DNA of 64,000 nucleotides from Pseudanabaena sp. FACHB-1998 (GCF_014696355.1 NZ_JACJQA010000033.1:124001-188000), one strand, 5' to 3'; positions 44,792 to 54,164 are shown, numbered from the stretch's first letter. A program made the numbers and translations. Notes: generated by a model from the letters alone, not told the origin.

Positions 44792-44800
44792 ATTATACCA
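44792..44800 (-). promoter_or_regulatory. Possible extended -10 promoter of pilQ
   Basis: Read on the minus strand, TGGTATAAT is an extended -10 box about 140 bases before the pilQ start. A TTGACA at 44806-44811 is too close (eight bases) to be its -35 element. The surrounding region has the dyad ATTGACAA / TTGTCAAT (44770-44812). Confidence 0.35.
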
Positions 44801-45001
44801 TGTTTTGTCAATTTTAAATTAAAAAAATAACGATAGTATTGCCATAAAGCAAGTTAAGTACAAATTAAATTCGATAATTACCCGAATTAATCTTGTTTTT
44901 AACAAGAAATAGCAAACGAATCTTTAAACAACTTACTCAACACAAATTCTGTTGCAAGATAGTAGGGAGTAGATCACTCTCTTTACTATCTTGAAATACT
45001 T

Positions 45002-45763
45002 TTATTTTTTGGGAGCTGCGGCTGCGGCTGCATCAGCAGCTTTTTTTAGCTCTTCTTCTGTTATGGGGACAAAAGCTTCGAGCGTAAAGTCGGCTCCAAT
45101 CAAGGGAGGCAAGCTTTCCAAAATATCTTTTTCTTTTCCAGCAGCAATTGGGCGAGAGAACTTAAATTTATCCGTAGGAAGTGTTTTTTTAGTCAACTTC
45201 AGATCTTTGACTACCAATAGTGGTTTCAAACGCTCAATTTTCTGGATTGTATTTAAGACATCTTCAAACTTTCCATCAAAGCCAATAGTAAATCCATAGG
45301 TTGTATATTGGGGACTTTTAACAGGTTCTTTGGGCTGAAAAACCCTCATAGTTCCTGCTATTTCGTAGGAAAAATCTGGAGGTAAGGCGATCGTGATCGT
45401 TTTGGGTACTTGTTCCTGAATGTCCCGCATTAAGGTGTCAATGTTATCGACATTAGGGAGTAAAGATAGAACATATTGATTTTGCTTCTTCGCTTCCTCA
45501 ATTTTTTGGATAACATTGCCTTTACCCGCAACTCTCTGCTCTAACGCACTAAGCCCAGATTTCTTAGTGGTGATATTTGTTTGTGCGGCTTGAAGTTGAT
45601 CCCACAAAGGTAGAACGTAGGAATTAGCGGCATAGCCAGCAATACCAAGCCCTGCAACCCCAATCAAAATACCTAAAATTTTTGAAGTAAAGGTGATACC
45701 AAATAAGGTTACTCCACCTGCTGCACCATCTCCAATTCCTGAAGCAGTTCCAACATTTGTCAT
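45002..45763 (-). CDS. pilO: Type IV pilus inner-membrane protein PilO
   Basis: This 253-residue protein has one membrane helix (about 28-52, ILGILIGVAGLGIAGYAANS), a periplasmic coiled coil (QAAQTNITTKKSGLSALEQR) and a ferredoxin-like domain (FTIGFDGKFEDVLNTIQKIE, then PLLVVKDLKL), the PilO arrangement. The end is an Ala/Lys tail (KKAADAAAAAAPKK). It starts one base after the pilN stop codon. PilN and PilO heterodimerise between PilM and PilQ. Sequence conservation is weak, as is usual for PilO, so position in the operon is half of the evidence. Confidence 0.85.
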   Translation of the reverse strand: MTNVGTASGIGDGAAGGVTLFGITFTSKILGILIGVAGLGIAGYAANSYVLPLWDQLQAAQTNITTKKSGLSALEQRVAGKGNVIQKIEEAKKQNQYVLSLLPNVDNIDTLMRDIQEQVPKTITIALPPDFSYEIAGTMRVFQPKEPVKSPQYTTYGFTIGFDGKFEDVLNTIQKIERLKPLLVVKDLKLTKKTLPTDKFKFSRPIAAGKEKDILESLPPLIGADFTLEAFVPITEEELKKAADAAAAAAPKK

Positions 45764-45764
45764 T

Positions 45765-46478
45765 TTATTTGATTACTCCTTGTTGTCTTAGTAAGTTGAC
45801 TCTAGTTACTAACCCATCCGCACCTGATTTTTGCAATTCAGGTAAAAATTCTGCGGGACTTTTAGTAGTCACAGAAGTTTGGATTTGAAAGTTAACCAAC
45901 GTAAAGTTTTTTTCAACCGTAGCCTGTTGTAGGGTTGACGAAAGCAACTTAGTTTTCTCTCCATCTAGAAAAGGAGAAGCTTTGAGCAGTAACAGATAAT
46001 CATTTAACTCGTTATAGCCAGTAGTAGTTCCGTCAATAGTAATTGTGGAGGTTGACTGGCTAGGATTTTGGGGAGAAGCGGAAACAGACGCTTGTCCGAA
46101 AGATTTAATCTGCACGTTTATAGGAGTTCTTTTCCTAATGTCATCGGCGATCGCACTAGCAGGAAAATTACCGACAAACAGAGTCAATAGTTGACCAGTT
46201 CTGCCTTGAACTTCCTGTAATTGTTTCTCTTGCCCTTCTAAAGCCTTGATTTTTTCATTCAACTGCGACTCTTTTGCGGTTAATGACGAAAGCTCCTGTT
46301 GAATTCCTTCATTAGCAGAATTGAGAAAGAAAAATGCTCCACCGACCAAGGCAAGCGAAACTACTGCTACCGCACCTCCATAGAGTAAAAACTGTGAATC
46401 GGCGATGGGTTGACGCTCAATAGCTTGAGCCTCAGCCGCCGCGCGATCGCTTAAAAAATTAATATCAAGTGTATACAT
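45765..46478 (-). CDS. pilN: Type IV pilus inner-membrane protein PilN
   Basis: This 237-residue protein starts with the short cytoplasmic PilM-binding peptide YTLDINFLSDRAAAEAQ (INxL variant), then has one membrane helix (about 29-52), a coiled coil (SLTAKESQLNEKIKALEGQE) and a periplasmic ferredoxin-like domain (STITIDGTTTGYNELNDYLL). It lies between pilM (3-base gap) and pilO (1-base gap), so all three are surely co-transcribed and may be translationally coupled. It serves as the docking site for PilM at the membrane. Confidence 0.87.
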   Translation of the reverse strand: MYTLDINFLSDRAAAEAQAIERQPIADSQFLLYGGAVAVVSLALVGGAFFFLNSANEGIQQELSSLTAKESQLNEKIKALEGQEKQLQEVQGRTGQLLTLFVGNFPASAIADDIRKRTPINVQIKSFGQASVSASPQNPSQSTSTITIDGTTTGYNELNDYLLLLKASPFLDGEKTKLLSSTLQQATVEKNFTLVNFQIQTSVTTKSPAEFLPELQKSGADGLVTRVNLLRQQGVIK

Positions 46479-46481
46479 TAC

Positions 46482-47591
46482 TTAAACCTCCCTCAAACCT
46501 AAACCAAGAGCAACAGATAAAGACATCCGCTCTTGTATTGGTACATCATCATCAACAGATACACCAACCGTAGTCAATGGATCAACCGCAATGGCAGCTA
46601 TACCCAAACGCTGACTAAAGAATTCATGCAATTGCCCAATACAGGCTCCAGGACCTGCAATTAGTAATTGAACTACATCTGAGCCAGGAGACTGACTGGT
46701 ATAGAAATCTATGGAGCGACGGAGTTCATCACAAAGATCTCCTACCACTCTCATAATTGCAGCATCGCCTGGGGTGTTACCACCACCCGCAAGACTAGCG
46801 GTATCCATTGACTGTACTGGCACAACGGTTGAACTCAGCATTTCCATGTCCGTTGTTCGACGGGGGGGTAAGTTAATCGCTCTTAATTGAGCATTTTGAA
46901 TTTGGGCAGTTCCAATGGGGAAGGTGCGCGAAAATTGAGGTACACCGTCAACGGTTACGGTAATTTCAGTTGCTTCGTATTCAATATCCACAATGGCTAC
47001 GGCTTCAGCGAGAGTGCTATATTTTGCCAGCTCATTGTGCATAGCACGGATTAACGCAAAGCTACTTACTTCAACAATATCCACCTGTAGCTGAGCTATC
47101 TCCATCGCTTGAATATAACTATCAGTTACTTCCTTCGGTGTTGCCACCATCAAGATTTCGATACGCTCGATACCATCGTCATCTAGAGAAGTACCCAGCT
47201 TTTGATAATCGACATCAGCATCTTCTCGGGGAAATGGTAGATACAAGCTTGCCTCTTGATTAAGTACCATTTCGCGTAATTCCAAATCAGGAATTTCTGC
47301 TGGTAATCGAATCAAACGACTAACTGTCTCTCTTCCAGGAAGAGCCGTGGCAACTTTTTTTACTTTTACTTTCTTTTCTGCAAGCAAACTGCGAATAACT
47401 TCTCCCAGCGCTACAGGATCGAGAATGCGCCCTTCTTCAACTGTCCCTTCAGGAAGTTCCGCACTGCCATGCGCTACTAACTTATAGGTTGATTGCCCTT
47501 TGCGGCGCAATTGAACGAGGTTAACTTTCTCGGAAGTAATTTCGATTCCGATGCCTTTTTTAGACTTTCCGCCAAATTTTAAGCCGAACAT
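46482..47591 (-). CDS. pilM: Type IV pilus actin-like ATPase PilM
   Basis: This 369-residue protein has the actin/FtsA fold: KKGIGIEITSEKVNLVQL (phosphate 1), VATALPGRETVSRLIRLP, EMVLNQEASLYLPFP, AVAIVDIEYEATEITV (phosphate 2) and LLIAGPGACIGQLHEFFSQ (adenosine). It binds the PilN N-terminus on the cytoplasmic side and links the machine to the motor ATPases. It is the first gene of the pilMNO unit. There is no pilP after pilO, which is the known state in cyanobacteria. Confidence 0.92.
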   Translation of the reverse strand: MFGLKFGGKSKKGIGIEITSEKVNLVQLRRKGQSTYKLVAHGSAELPEGTVEEGRILDPVALGEVIRSLLAEKKVKVKKVATALPGRETVSRLIRLPAEIPDLELREMVLNQEASLYLPFPREDADVDYQKLGTSLDDDGIERIEILMVATPKEVTDSYIQAMEIAQLQVDIVEVSSFALIRAMHNELAKYSTLAEAVAIVDIEYEATEITVTVDGVPQFSRTFPIGTAQIQNAQLRAINLPPRRTTDMEMLSSTVVPVQSMDTASLAGGGNTPGDAAIMRVVGDLCDELRRSIDFYTSQSPGSDVVQLLIAGPGACIGQLHEFFSQRLGIAAIAVDPLTTVGVSVDDDVPIQERMSLSVALGLGLREV

Positions 47592-48011
47592 AAGCGTGTC
47601 TTTACGAGTTTTGTAGCTTTTGTAGCACTGGGCATACTAAACAATGGAGGGATTATAGACTGATAGTGACCATTGTCAATAGGACAATGGAAAATAATCA
47701 AGACTAAAATCTTAAGTGTCTGATTTTGCCTTGTTTCTTATAGACGATTTTGGTCGTTTTAGCAAATTAAAATATTTATAGCTGTATGACTATTCTTTTC
47801 CTACCCAAACAATAGGCATTATCAAAAAGAAAATCGCTGAGAATCAAAGCACAAAATGGCTTGGTCATTTTGTGCTTTATGCTTTGTTTTTATGCGATCT
47901 GCTTTCGATCTACTGGTGAAAACAAACGACAAAAAATATGTTCAAAAAATATTTTTTTGTTGCTTGTTAAAATTACGCACCCTTGTGTCATAATGAAAAA
48001 GCACAAAAAAT
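47592..48011. other. Gap between pilM and tRNA-Thr
   Basis: This 420-base region contains the hairpin at 47846-47878. It also has a relic at about 47779-47822 (TATAGCTG, then CCCAAACAATAGGCATTAT) that matches 50562-50580 near amt, so it may be another repeat end. No clear promoter or open frame was seen. Confidence 0.35.
47846..47878. repeat. AAGCACAAAATGGC hairpin, second copy
   Basis: Arms AAAGCACAAAATG and CATTTTGTGCTTT with a GC-TTG-GT centre. It shares its arm with the hairpin at 26532-26574. Confidence 0.55.
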
Positions 48012-48083
48012 GCCCTCATGGCTCAGGGGTAGAGCATTCCCTTGGTAAGGGAAAGGTCACGGGTTCAAATCCCGTTGAGGGCT
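48012..48083 (+). tRNA. tRNA-Thr (anticodon GGT)
   Basis: A complete cloverleaf is visible. Acceptor GCCCTCA pairs with TGAGGGC; D-arm GCTC AGGGGTA GAGC; anticodon stem TTCCC and GGGAA around loop TTGGTAA, so the anticodon is GGT; T-arm ACGGG TTCAAAT CCCGT. It is 72 bases, with discriminator T and no encoded CCA. A T-run follows directly. Confidence 0.95.
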
Positions 48084-48107
48084 TTTTATAAAGAAAGTAG
48101 TGATTTA

Positions 48108-48130
48108 TAGGATAAGCTCCGCTTATCCTA
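48108..48130. terminator. Short hairpin after tRNA-Thr
   Basis: Arms TAGGATAAGC and GCTTATCCTA with loop TCC. Confidence 0.5.
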
Positions 48131-48143
48131 CAAGTCGGATTAC

Positions 48144-48182
48144 AAAAAAGCAGAGGGTCTCTTCGCGACCCTCTGCTTTTTT
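48144..48182. terminator. Strong hairpin between tRNA-Thr and sir
   Basis: Arms AAAAAAGCAGAGGGTC and GACCCTCTGCTTTTTT form a classical rho-independent shape readable from both strands. Confidence 0.7.
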
Positions 48183-48249
48183 GATATTTACAACTAATTG
48201 TTAGAAGTTAAAGCCCGTGGAGTCGGAAAGCTGGCAACAACTATACTTT

Positions 48250-48280
48250 TAGAGAGGGTTTGCTATGCAAACCCTCTCTA
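48250..48280 (-). terminator. Terminator of sir
   Basis: Arms TAGAGAGGGTTTGC and GCAAACCCTCTCTA with loop TAT lie 26 bases beyond the sir stop. Confidence 0.6.
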
Positions 48281-48306
48281 AATGGTTTTAAATTATCAAG
48301 CACCCA

Positions 48307-50235
48307 TTAAGCTAAATACTTCTCCAGAGCCGCTTCCACAATATCTTTCATCGAAGCACCGTTCTCTTCAACTGCTTGTTTGAGAAGTTCGTAGGACTTA
48401 GGGGAAAGAGTAACCCGATGGCGCACATCTTTCCGCTTGCCTTTGCTAAAATTGCTATCGTCAACTTCAGGAATATATGCGTCAGCAAATTTCTTAAGAT
48501 CTTCAATTCCTTTACGATCGCAAAAATCACCAAAACCTTCGCCTTCGATGCGTTCATCACGGAAATAGACAAATAGGGGTTCTAAGCCTTTTTCCAAATT
48601 ATTGATATGTAAGCGCTGCACGTAGGGCTGAGCTAAACGGGTGGCATCAAAATTACCACCAAGCCAAATTTGATACTCATCGGCAGCACTACCGACAAAG
48701 GCTAGCTCCGCCATGTAAGGACGCGCACAACCATTAGGGCAACCAGTCATCCGAGTGACAAAGGTTTCCTTTTCTAATCCTAGACGCACTAGTAACTGCC
48801 GAATTCTAGCTAATACACTCGGTAAGGCGCGTTCTGATTCGGCGATCGCTAAGCCACAGGTGGGGAAAGCAGGACAAGCCATGGAATAGCGCACTAAGCT
48901 ATCAATTTGGTCAGGAGCGAGAACATGGCAGCGATCTAGAATCTTTTGAATTTCTTCTTTCTCGTCGGCAGCAACTTCGGTAATCAGCAAATTGTGATTG
49001 GGAGTTAAGACAAAGTCATGGTGAAACTTTTCGCTGATTTCCCTCAAAGCTGTTTTTAACTGCAAATCTTCGCGATCGCTAACTCGACCATTCTCAATGG
49101 AAACTCCGACAAAATATTTGCCATCGCCTTGCTCATGCCAACCGAGATAATCTTGATATTTAAACGCAGGTAATTCACGAGCGTCCGCAAGCTTGGTGGG
49201 ATAGTAATCTAGCAAAACTTGTTTAAATTTCTCAACACCCCATTCTTCTAAAATATGTTTAAAACGTGAATGGCGGCGATTATGGCGATCGCCATAATCT
49301 CTTTGTAGGGCTACGATCGCCTTAATCACATCATAAATCTGGTCAACAGGCACAAACCCAAGGCGATCGGCTAACCGCACAATCGTCGCGTCATTATTAT
49401 GGGCGCGACCCAAACCACCACCTACATAAACATTAAAGCCCTCAAGCTCATTGGCGGCATTGGTAACTACTACTAGCGATAAATCATTGGTATAGAGATC
49501 AACAGAGTTATCACCAGCTACAGCGATCGCGATTTTAAACTTACGAGGCAAATATTGAACCCCATAAATTGGCTCAATATCACTAATATTCGTTTTTGCA
49601 GCGCCAGTACCTTGACGACTTCTTGCCTCCGTTACTTCAGTGGCTTCTGAAGCCGTGACTGCCATTTCGCCATCTAACCAAATGTCGTAATAAGCACCAG
49701 CTTGAGGAGCCAAAAGATCCGCAATCTTTACCGCATATTCCCGAGCATATTGGTATTCAGGCTTATTTTTAAAAGGGGCAGGAGGAGCCATCACATTACG
49801 ATTGATATCACCACACGCACCCACAGTCGATCCCATATTTTTAGTGATATCAGCAATCACCGTTTTCAGATTCTCCTTGAGAATGCCATGAATCTGAAAG
49901 CCTTGGCGAGTTGTAACTCTGAGGGTGTGATTGCCATATTTATCGCATAGCCGATCTAAAGCCAAATATAACTGCCAAGGAATCACGCCCCCCGGACTCC
50001 GAGTCCGTAGCATCATGCTGTATTGTGCTTCTTCACCCTTGATTTTTGCTTTTTCGAGGTCACGATCTTTTTGTTGATAGGAACCATGAAACTTGAGGAT
50101 TTGAATCCCGTCTTGACTAAAAAATGGATTGCCATCTTTTAATTCTGTATCGATAGGGCCCCGCAAGAAGTTGCTTTTTTGCTTGAGCACTTCAACCTTT
50201 GATACTTTCACATTATTGACTAGAGTGTTTGTCAT
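48307..50235 (-). CDS. sir: Ferredoxin-sulfite reductase
   Basis: This 642-residue enzyme reduces sulfite to sulfide with six electrons from ferredoxin. The siroheme and 4Fe-4S ligands are C454 and C460 (CPAFPTCGLA) with C499 and C503 (TGCPNGCARP). Other marks are LRTRSPGGVIP, RVTTRQGFQIHG, the substrate-binding GACGDINRNVMAP, and VGGGLGRAHN. The overall size is slightly above the family norm because of a C-terminal tail of about 45 residues with a ribbon-helix-helix-like pattern (RHRVTLSPKSYELLKQ, then SMKDIVEAALEKYL). It is an isolated gene with a terminator on its 3' side. Confidence 0.94.
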   Translation of the reverse strand: MTNTLVNNVKVSKVEVLKQKSNFLRGPIDTELKDGNPFFSQDGIQILKFHGSYQQKDRDLEKAKIKGEEAQYSMMLRTRSPGGVIPWQLYLALDRLCDKYGNHTLRVTTRQGFQIHGILKENLKTVIADITKNMGSTVGACGDINRNVMAPPAPFKNKPEYQYAREYAVKIADLLAPQAGAYYDIWLDGEMAVTASEATEVTEARSRQGTGAAKTNISDIEPIYGVQYLPRKFKIAIAVAGDNSVDLYTNDLSLVVVTNAANELEGFNVYVGGGLGRAHNNDATIVRLADRLGFVPVDQIYDVIKAIVALQRDYGDRHNRRHSRFKHILEEWGVEKFKQVLLDYYPTKLADARELPAFKYQDYLGWHEQGDGKYFVGVSIENGRVSDREDLQLKTALREISEKFHHDFVLTPNHNLLITEVAADEKEEIQKILDRCHVLAPDQIDSLVRYSMACPAFPTCGLAIAESERALPSVLARIRQLLVRLGLEKETFVTRMTGCPNGCARPYMAELAFVGSAADEYQIWLGGNFDATRLAQPYVQRLHINNLEKGLEPLFVYFRDERIEGEGFGDFCDRKGIEDLKKFADAYIPEVDDSNFSKGKRKDVRHRVTLSPKSYELLKQAVEENGASMKDIVEAALEKYLA

Positions 50236-50368
50236 GGTTCCACTATCGAGACTTAATATACATTTAACTTCTTTGCCCCACCATTATACCCCGATAATCC
50301 CATCGGAATTAAGATGAACTTTACAAAAAGCAACTCATTGTTATGGCTGTCACCAAGTTTATTAGAAC

Positions 50369-50484
50369 CTATAGCTATTGCCATTCTTGTTAGGGTACAA
50401 AACCAGAAGACTAGTTGCGGCGCTTCGTGCCGCAACTAGCTTCTTGGGTTTTGTTTTGTCCTACTGCAAGTGACCACAGCTATA
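50369..50484. repeat. Dispersed hairpin element, copy G (inverted, full length)
   Basis: Left end CCTATAGCTATTGCCATTCT then TTAGGG, inner arms CTAGTTGCGGC and GCCGCAACTAG around GCTTCGT, right end GTCCTACTGCAAGTGACCACAGCTATA. The outer CACTTGC motif is on the right, so the element is inserted in the opposite direction from copies B and E. Confidence 0.75.
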
Positions 50485-50538
50485 AAATCCAAAAAGAGAG
50501 GGGCAGTGCAAAGCGCTGCCCCTCTCTTTTTGGATTTT
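50484..50538. repeat. Adjacent second hairpin
   Basis: Arms AAAATCCAAAAAGAGAGGGG and complement surround GCGC-AAA type core (one mismatch, AGTGC against GCGCT). It abuts copy G directly, so two elements are inserted back to back between sir and amt. Confidence 0.65.
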
Positions 50539-50589
50539 AATTTTGTCCTACTCTATTCCCATCCAAACAATAGACGTTATAAACTGAAT

Positions 50590-52092
50590 TTATTCGCTTT
50601 CTTTGCCAAACCCAGAATAAGCCTCCATTGCGTGTTCAGAAATATCAAGTCCTCTAAACTCTTCTTCAGGATGAACACGGATACCGTTAGTAATTATAGA
50701 AATCACATACCAAGCAATAAAACTAAAAGCAACGGTAAATCCACCAACTGATGCAACCCCAATTAATTGGGAAATGAGTTGGTCGAAGCCACCACCAAAG
50801 AATAGCCCAGCCTTTGGTCCAGCCCCTGCTTGTAATATATAACCGCCGCCAATGTCAGTCTTTTGACCAACTGCAAAAAGACCCACGGAAATAGTACCCC
50901 AAATACCGCAAACTAGGTGAACCGACGTAGCACCTACAGGATCATCAATTTTTAGCTTGTCGAAGAAGCCAACAGCAAATACCACAATCGTACCGCCGAT
51001 CGCACCAATGATTAGGGCGCTAGGTAGAGTAATCCAAGCACAAGGCGCAGTTACTGAAACCAAGCCAGCCAAAATACCATTAACAATCATCGATAGGTCG
51101 GGCTTACCAAGATATAACCAAGCTACAATTGTTGCAGCAATACCACCAGCGGAAGCTCCCATATTGGTTGTTAGAGCAATGTGAGCTATCAAACGACCAT
51201 CAGCCGCCATAGTGGAACCGGGATTAAAGCCAAACCATCCTAACCAAAGGATTAAACACCCTAAAGTTGCAAGTCCCATATTATGTCCAGGGATCGCACG
51301 ATTTTTGCCATCTTCACCATATCTTCCAGAACGTGCGCCAAGGATTGCTGCACCGATTAAGGCTGCCCATCCTCCCGCGGAGTGAACTACTGTAGATCCA
51401 GCAAAATCAAAGAAGCCAGCTTTTGATAACCAGCCACCACCCCAAATCCAGTGACCTGTGATGGGATAGGCGATCGCCACTAGAACAAAACTGAAAAGTA
51501 AGAATGCAACGAATTTGATGCGTTCAGCAACTGCGCCTGACACGATCGTTGCTGCGGTTGCCGCAAATACCAACTGGAATAAGAATTTAGCCTCTAGTGG
51601 CACACCCGTCCAGTTTAGTCCGGGGAAGTCACCTTTATATGCATCAAGTGTTGCAGGGCTATTGTCAGCACCAGCTAGGAAAAATCCTTTTAGTCCAATA
51701 AAGCCATTACCCGCATTATCGCCATACATGAAGCCAAACCCAACTACCCAATAAGCAAGGGTGGCGATCGCAAATACGATTAAGTTTTTAGTAAGGATAT
51801 TAACTGCATTTTTACGGCGGCAAAAGCCTGACTCAACTAGAGCAAAACCCGCATTCATAAAAAACACTAAAAAGGCGGCAATTACCACCCAAAGTGTATC
51901 TAAACCAACTTTTAGGGATGCAACATTTTCCTGAACCTTGTCGGCAGTAAGGGGCTCAGGCGTAGGAGTAGCAGTTTGAGCAGTAGCTGCATACACCCAG
52001 AAAACACCAATTATTGCTGCTAGTGGAATACAAGCAGCCCAGTTTACTGAGCTTTTGAGTTTCCTCTTTTGATTGAACTTAGAAACCAACAC
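50590..52092 (-). CDS. amt: Ammonium transporter 1 (Amt/MEP/Rh)
   Basis: This 500-residue transporter starts with GTG at 52092, supported by GAGGAG nine bases upstream. After an N-terminal signal-like helix and TPTPEP linker come 11 membrane helices with family marks [36 protein letters not shown] (first pore His), [10 protein letters not shown] and [18 protein letters not shown] (second pore His). The cytoplasmic end [17 protein letters not shown] is the standard GlnK-regulated tail. It imports ammonium under low nitrogen. It is 295 bases from a second amt gene on the same strand. Confidence 0.92.
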   Translation of the reverse strand: MLVSKFNQKRKLKSSVNWAACIPLAAIIGVFWVYAATAQTATPTPEPLTADKVQENVASLKVGLDTLWVVIAAFLVFFMNAGFALVESGFCRRKNAVNILTKNLIVFAIATLAYWVVGFGFMYGDNAGNGFIGLKGFFLAGADNSPATLDAYKGDFPGLNWTGVPLEAKFLFQLVFAATAATIVSGAVAERIKFVAFLLFSFVLVAIAYPITGHWIWGGGWLSKAGFFDFAGSTVVHSAGGWAALIGAAILGARSGRYGEDGKNRAIPGHNMGLATLGCLILWLGWFGFNPGSTMAADGRLIAHIALTTNMGASAGGIAATIVAWLYLGKPDLSMIVNGILAGLVSVTAPCAWITLPSALIIGAIGGTIVVFAVGFFDKLKIDDPVGATSVHLVCGIWGTISVGLFAVGQKTDIGGGYILQAGAGPKAGLFFGGGFDQLISQLIGVASVGGFTVAFSFIAWYVISIITNGIRVHPEEEFRGLDISEHAMEAYSGFGKESE

Positions 52093-52180
52093 CTTAAAAA
52101 TCTCCTCAGCGAATTAACATAACAATGCAAATGCAAAGATTAATTACGTTCATAACAACAGATTCAAGCATCCTGACTTT

Positions 52181-52194
52181 GTGTGAATTGATAC
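52181..52194 (-). promoter_or_regulatory. NtcA-like site upstream of amt 1
   Basis: On the minus strand GTATCAATTCACAC fits GTA-N8-TAC with one mismatch (CAC). TGTTAT, a possible -10 box, lies 23 bases downstream. NtcA is the global nitrogen activator in cyanobacteria; use of this site is inferred. Confidence 0.4.
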
Positions 52195-52304
52195 TGTTTA
52201 GGTCAATAATGTCTATTTCTGAAGAAGAAGATCTAGCGAAAAAATACTATCCAAACCATAGATAAATGCCAAATCTGAAATATATCAAAAAGGAAAATCA
52301 CCTC

Positions 52305-52349
52305 CCAAAAGATAAGTGGCGACGCAAAGCGCCGCCACTTATCTTTTGA
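52305..52349. repeat. Dispersed hairpin element, copy H
   Basis: Arms CAAAAGATAAGTGGCG and CGCCACTTATCTTTTG with loop region ACGC-AAA-GCGC lie 39 bases past the stop of amt 2. Right-hand ATGTCCTAA is family sequence. Confidence 0.65.
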
Positions 52350-52387
52350 GATTATGTCCTAAGCAAAATTTATATTGCCAGAAATCA

Positions 52388-53980
52388 TTAACCTTCTGAT
52401 GAACTCTGGCTCACAAATACCCCTGAACCAAATTCACTACCATATGCTTCCTCACCATGAACAGGTAAGTCGATACCTTGCTCTTCGACAGAAGGAGTAA
52501 CACGCAAGTCCATAAACAACTTAAGAACTTGGAGAATGATAAAAGTAGCGATCGCTGCAAATACATAGGTAAATGCGACACCCTCGAACTGTTTCCAAAT
52601 TAGCCCAGGATTACCATCCAAAAGTCCAAGGTTAGCTTCTCCACCAAAGGCGACTTTAGTTGCAAATACACCCGTTAGCATTGCTCCAATAGTTCCACCA
52701 ACACCATGGACGGAGAAAGTGTCAAGGGAATCATCGAATTTGAACTTAGCACGCAAGCTCACAGCAATAAAACAACAAACAGACGTAATGGAGCCAATCA
52801 AAATTGCTCCAATTGGGGTTACAAAACCAGCAGCAGGAGTGATACCCACTAGTCCAGCAAGAAATCCGCTAGCAATACCCACCGCAGTTGGTTTACCGCG
52901 AAGAACCCATTCAACTAGTAGCCATGTCAAACCACCCGCTGAGGTGGACACTGTGGTTGCCACAAATGCAACTGCCGCAAGGGGACCAGCCGCAAGGGCG
53001 CTACCTGCATTAAAGCCAAACCAGCCAAACCAAAGTAAGCCAATACCTAACAAAACGTATGGAACGTTATGGGGCGTATGGGGTCTAGAGGTAAAGTCCT
53101 TACGAGAACCAACAACTACAACAGCAACTACTGCGGCAACGCCAGAACTGATATGCACAACCGTTCCGCCCGCAAAGTCTAATGCTCCAAGTTCTTGCAA
53201 AAATCCACGTCCCCAAACCATATGAGCGAGAGGAGAGTAAACCAAGCTAGACCAGAGAAGAATAAACCAAAAATAAGCCTTGAAGCTCATGCGTTCAACG
53301 ATCGCCCCAGAAATAAGTGCTGGAGTAATAATCGCAAACATCATTTGGTAAACCATGAACACTGCATGGGGAATCGTACCTGCATAGCCGACGGGATCAG
53401 GTGCATCAAACTTCACTCCATTGAGAAAAGTCCAATCAAGACCACCAATAAATTTTTCGATACCTTGTCCAAATTCAGGGGCTTTGATGGAGACATCAAA
53501 GGCTAAGCTATATCCCCACAATACCCAAGTAACACCAACAACAGCCATGAGCAATAAGCTCATCATCATTGTGTTGAGAACGTTACGGGTACGAACTAAA
53601 CCACCATAGAAAAAGGCAAGTCCGGGAGTCATCAATAATACAAGAGCAGCAGCCACCAGCATAAATGCGGTGTCACCTGAGTTAATTGGTGAAGCGGCAG
53701 GCGCTGGTGCAAGCAACTTGTCAAGTGCTTCTTTTTGCTCCTTGGTTAAAGTCACCACATCACCACTAGCTGCTGGGGTAGATACAGCACTAGAAGATGG
53801 ACTAGGAGAAGCTGTAGGCGATGGACTCGCCGTAGAAGTTGGAGAAGTAGTAGCTGTTGGGCTAGCTGTGGGAGAAGGAGAAGTGGTTGCTTGCGCCCAA
53901 GTTTGACCTGTAAACGGAAAACTCACTAACCACAATACTAGCAGCGCACTCAGTATAAATTTTTTGATCACAGACCCCAT
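52388..53980 (-). CDS. amt: Ammonium transporter 2 with Ser/Pro/Thr-rich N-terminal linker
   Basis: This 530-residue Amt protein has the marks LAFFYGGLVRTRNVLNTMMM, LDFAGGTVVHISSGVAAVV (pore His), GFNAGSALAAG and TFSVHGVGGTIGAMLTGV (second pore His). A signal peptide (FILSALLVLWLVSFPFTGQTWA) is followed by about 45 residues of low-complexity SPTASPTATTSPTS type, then a helix LTKEQKEALDKLL, before the first membrane helix, so this part faces the periplasm. The ATG at 53980 touches AAAGG; a GTG at 53971 with nine-base spacing from the same AAAGG is an equally good start. It has the GlnK-type tail DLPVHGEEAYGSEF. Confidence 0.91.
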   Translation of the reverse strand: MGSVIKKFILSALLVLWLVSFPFTGQTWAQATTSPSPTASPTATTSPTSTASPSPTASPSPSSSAVSTPAASGDVVTLTKEQKEALDKLLAPAPAASPINSGDTAFMLVAAALVLLMTPGLAFFYGGLVRTRNVLNTMMMSLLLMAVVGVTWVLWGYSLAFDVSIKAPEFGQGIEKFIGGLDWTFLNGVKFDAPDPVGYAGTIPHAVFMVYQMMFAIITPALISGAIVERMSFKAYFWFILLWSSLVYSPLAHMVWGRGFLQELGALDFAGGTVVHISSGVAAVVAVVVVGSRKDFTSRPHTPHNVPYVLLGIGLLWFGWFGFNAGSALAAGPLAAVAFVATTVSTSAGGLTWLLVEWVLRGKPTAVGIASGFLAGLVGITPAAGFVTPIGAILIGSITSVCCFIAVSLRAKFKFDDSLDTFSVHGVGGTIGAMLTGVFATKVAFGGEANLGLLDGNPGLIWKQFEGVAFTYVFAAIATFIILQVLKLFMDLRVTPSVEEQGIDLPVHGEEAYGSEFGSGVFVSQSSSEG

Positions 53981-54164
53981 CCTTTCACAATTTTTCTTGT
54001 CATCACATTAAGGCGATATGAGTCTATGTAAGCTTTTGCTCTATTGCACAAGTTGATTTTTAAGTTACAAATCTAAAAAATTAACCTGTCTATAGACTCA
54101 TGTTTATGTTTACAGTAAAGAAATTATTCAAAGATGATTTCATCAATATATAAGGCATCAATTT

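Noticed and set aside
44771-44799. TTGACA-17-TATACC promoter on the plus strand
   Set aside because: Perfect spacing, but it would read into the 3' side of pilO in antisense; with no plus-strand gene downstream it was not listed. An antisense RNA cannot be excluded.
47861-48091. 76-codon plus-strand frame ending in tRNA-Thr
   Set aside because: It runs through the complete tRNA, so its protein-like end (KCPHGSGVEHSLGKGKVTGSNP) is a well-known artefact of tRNA translation.
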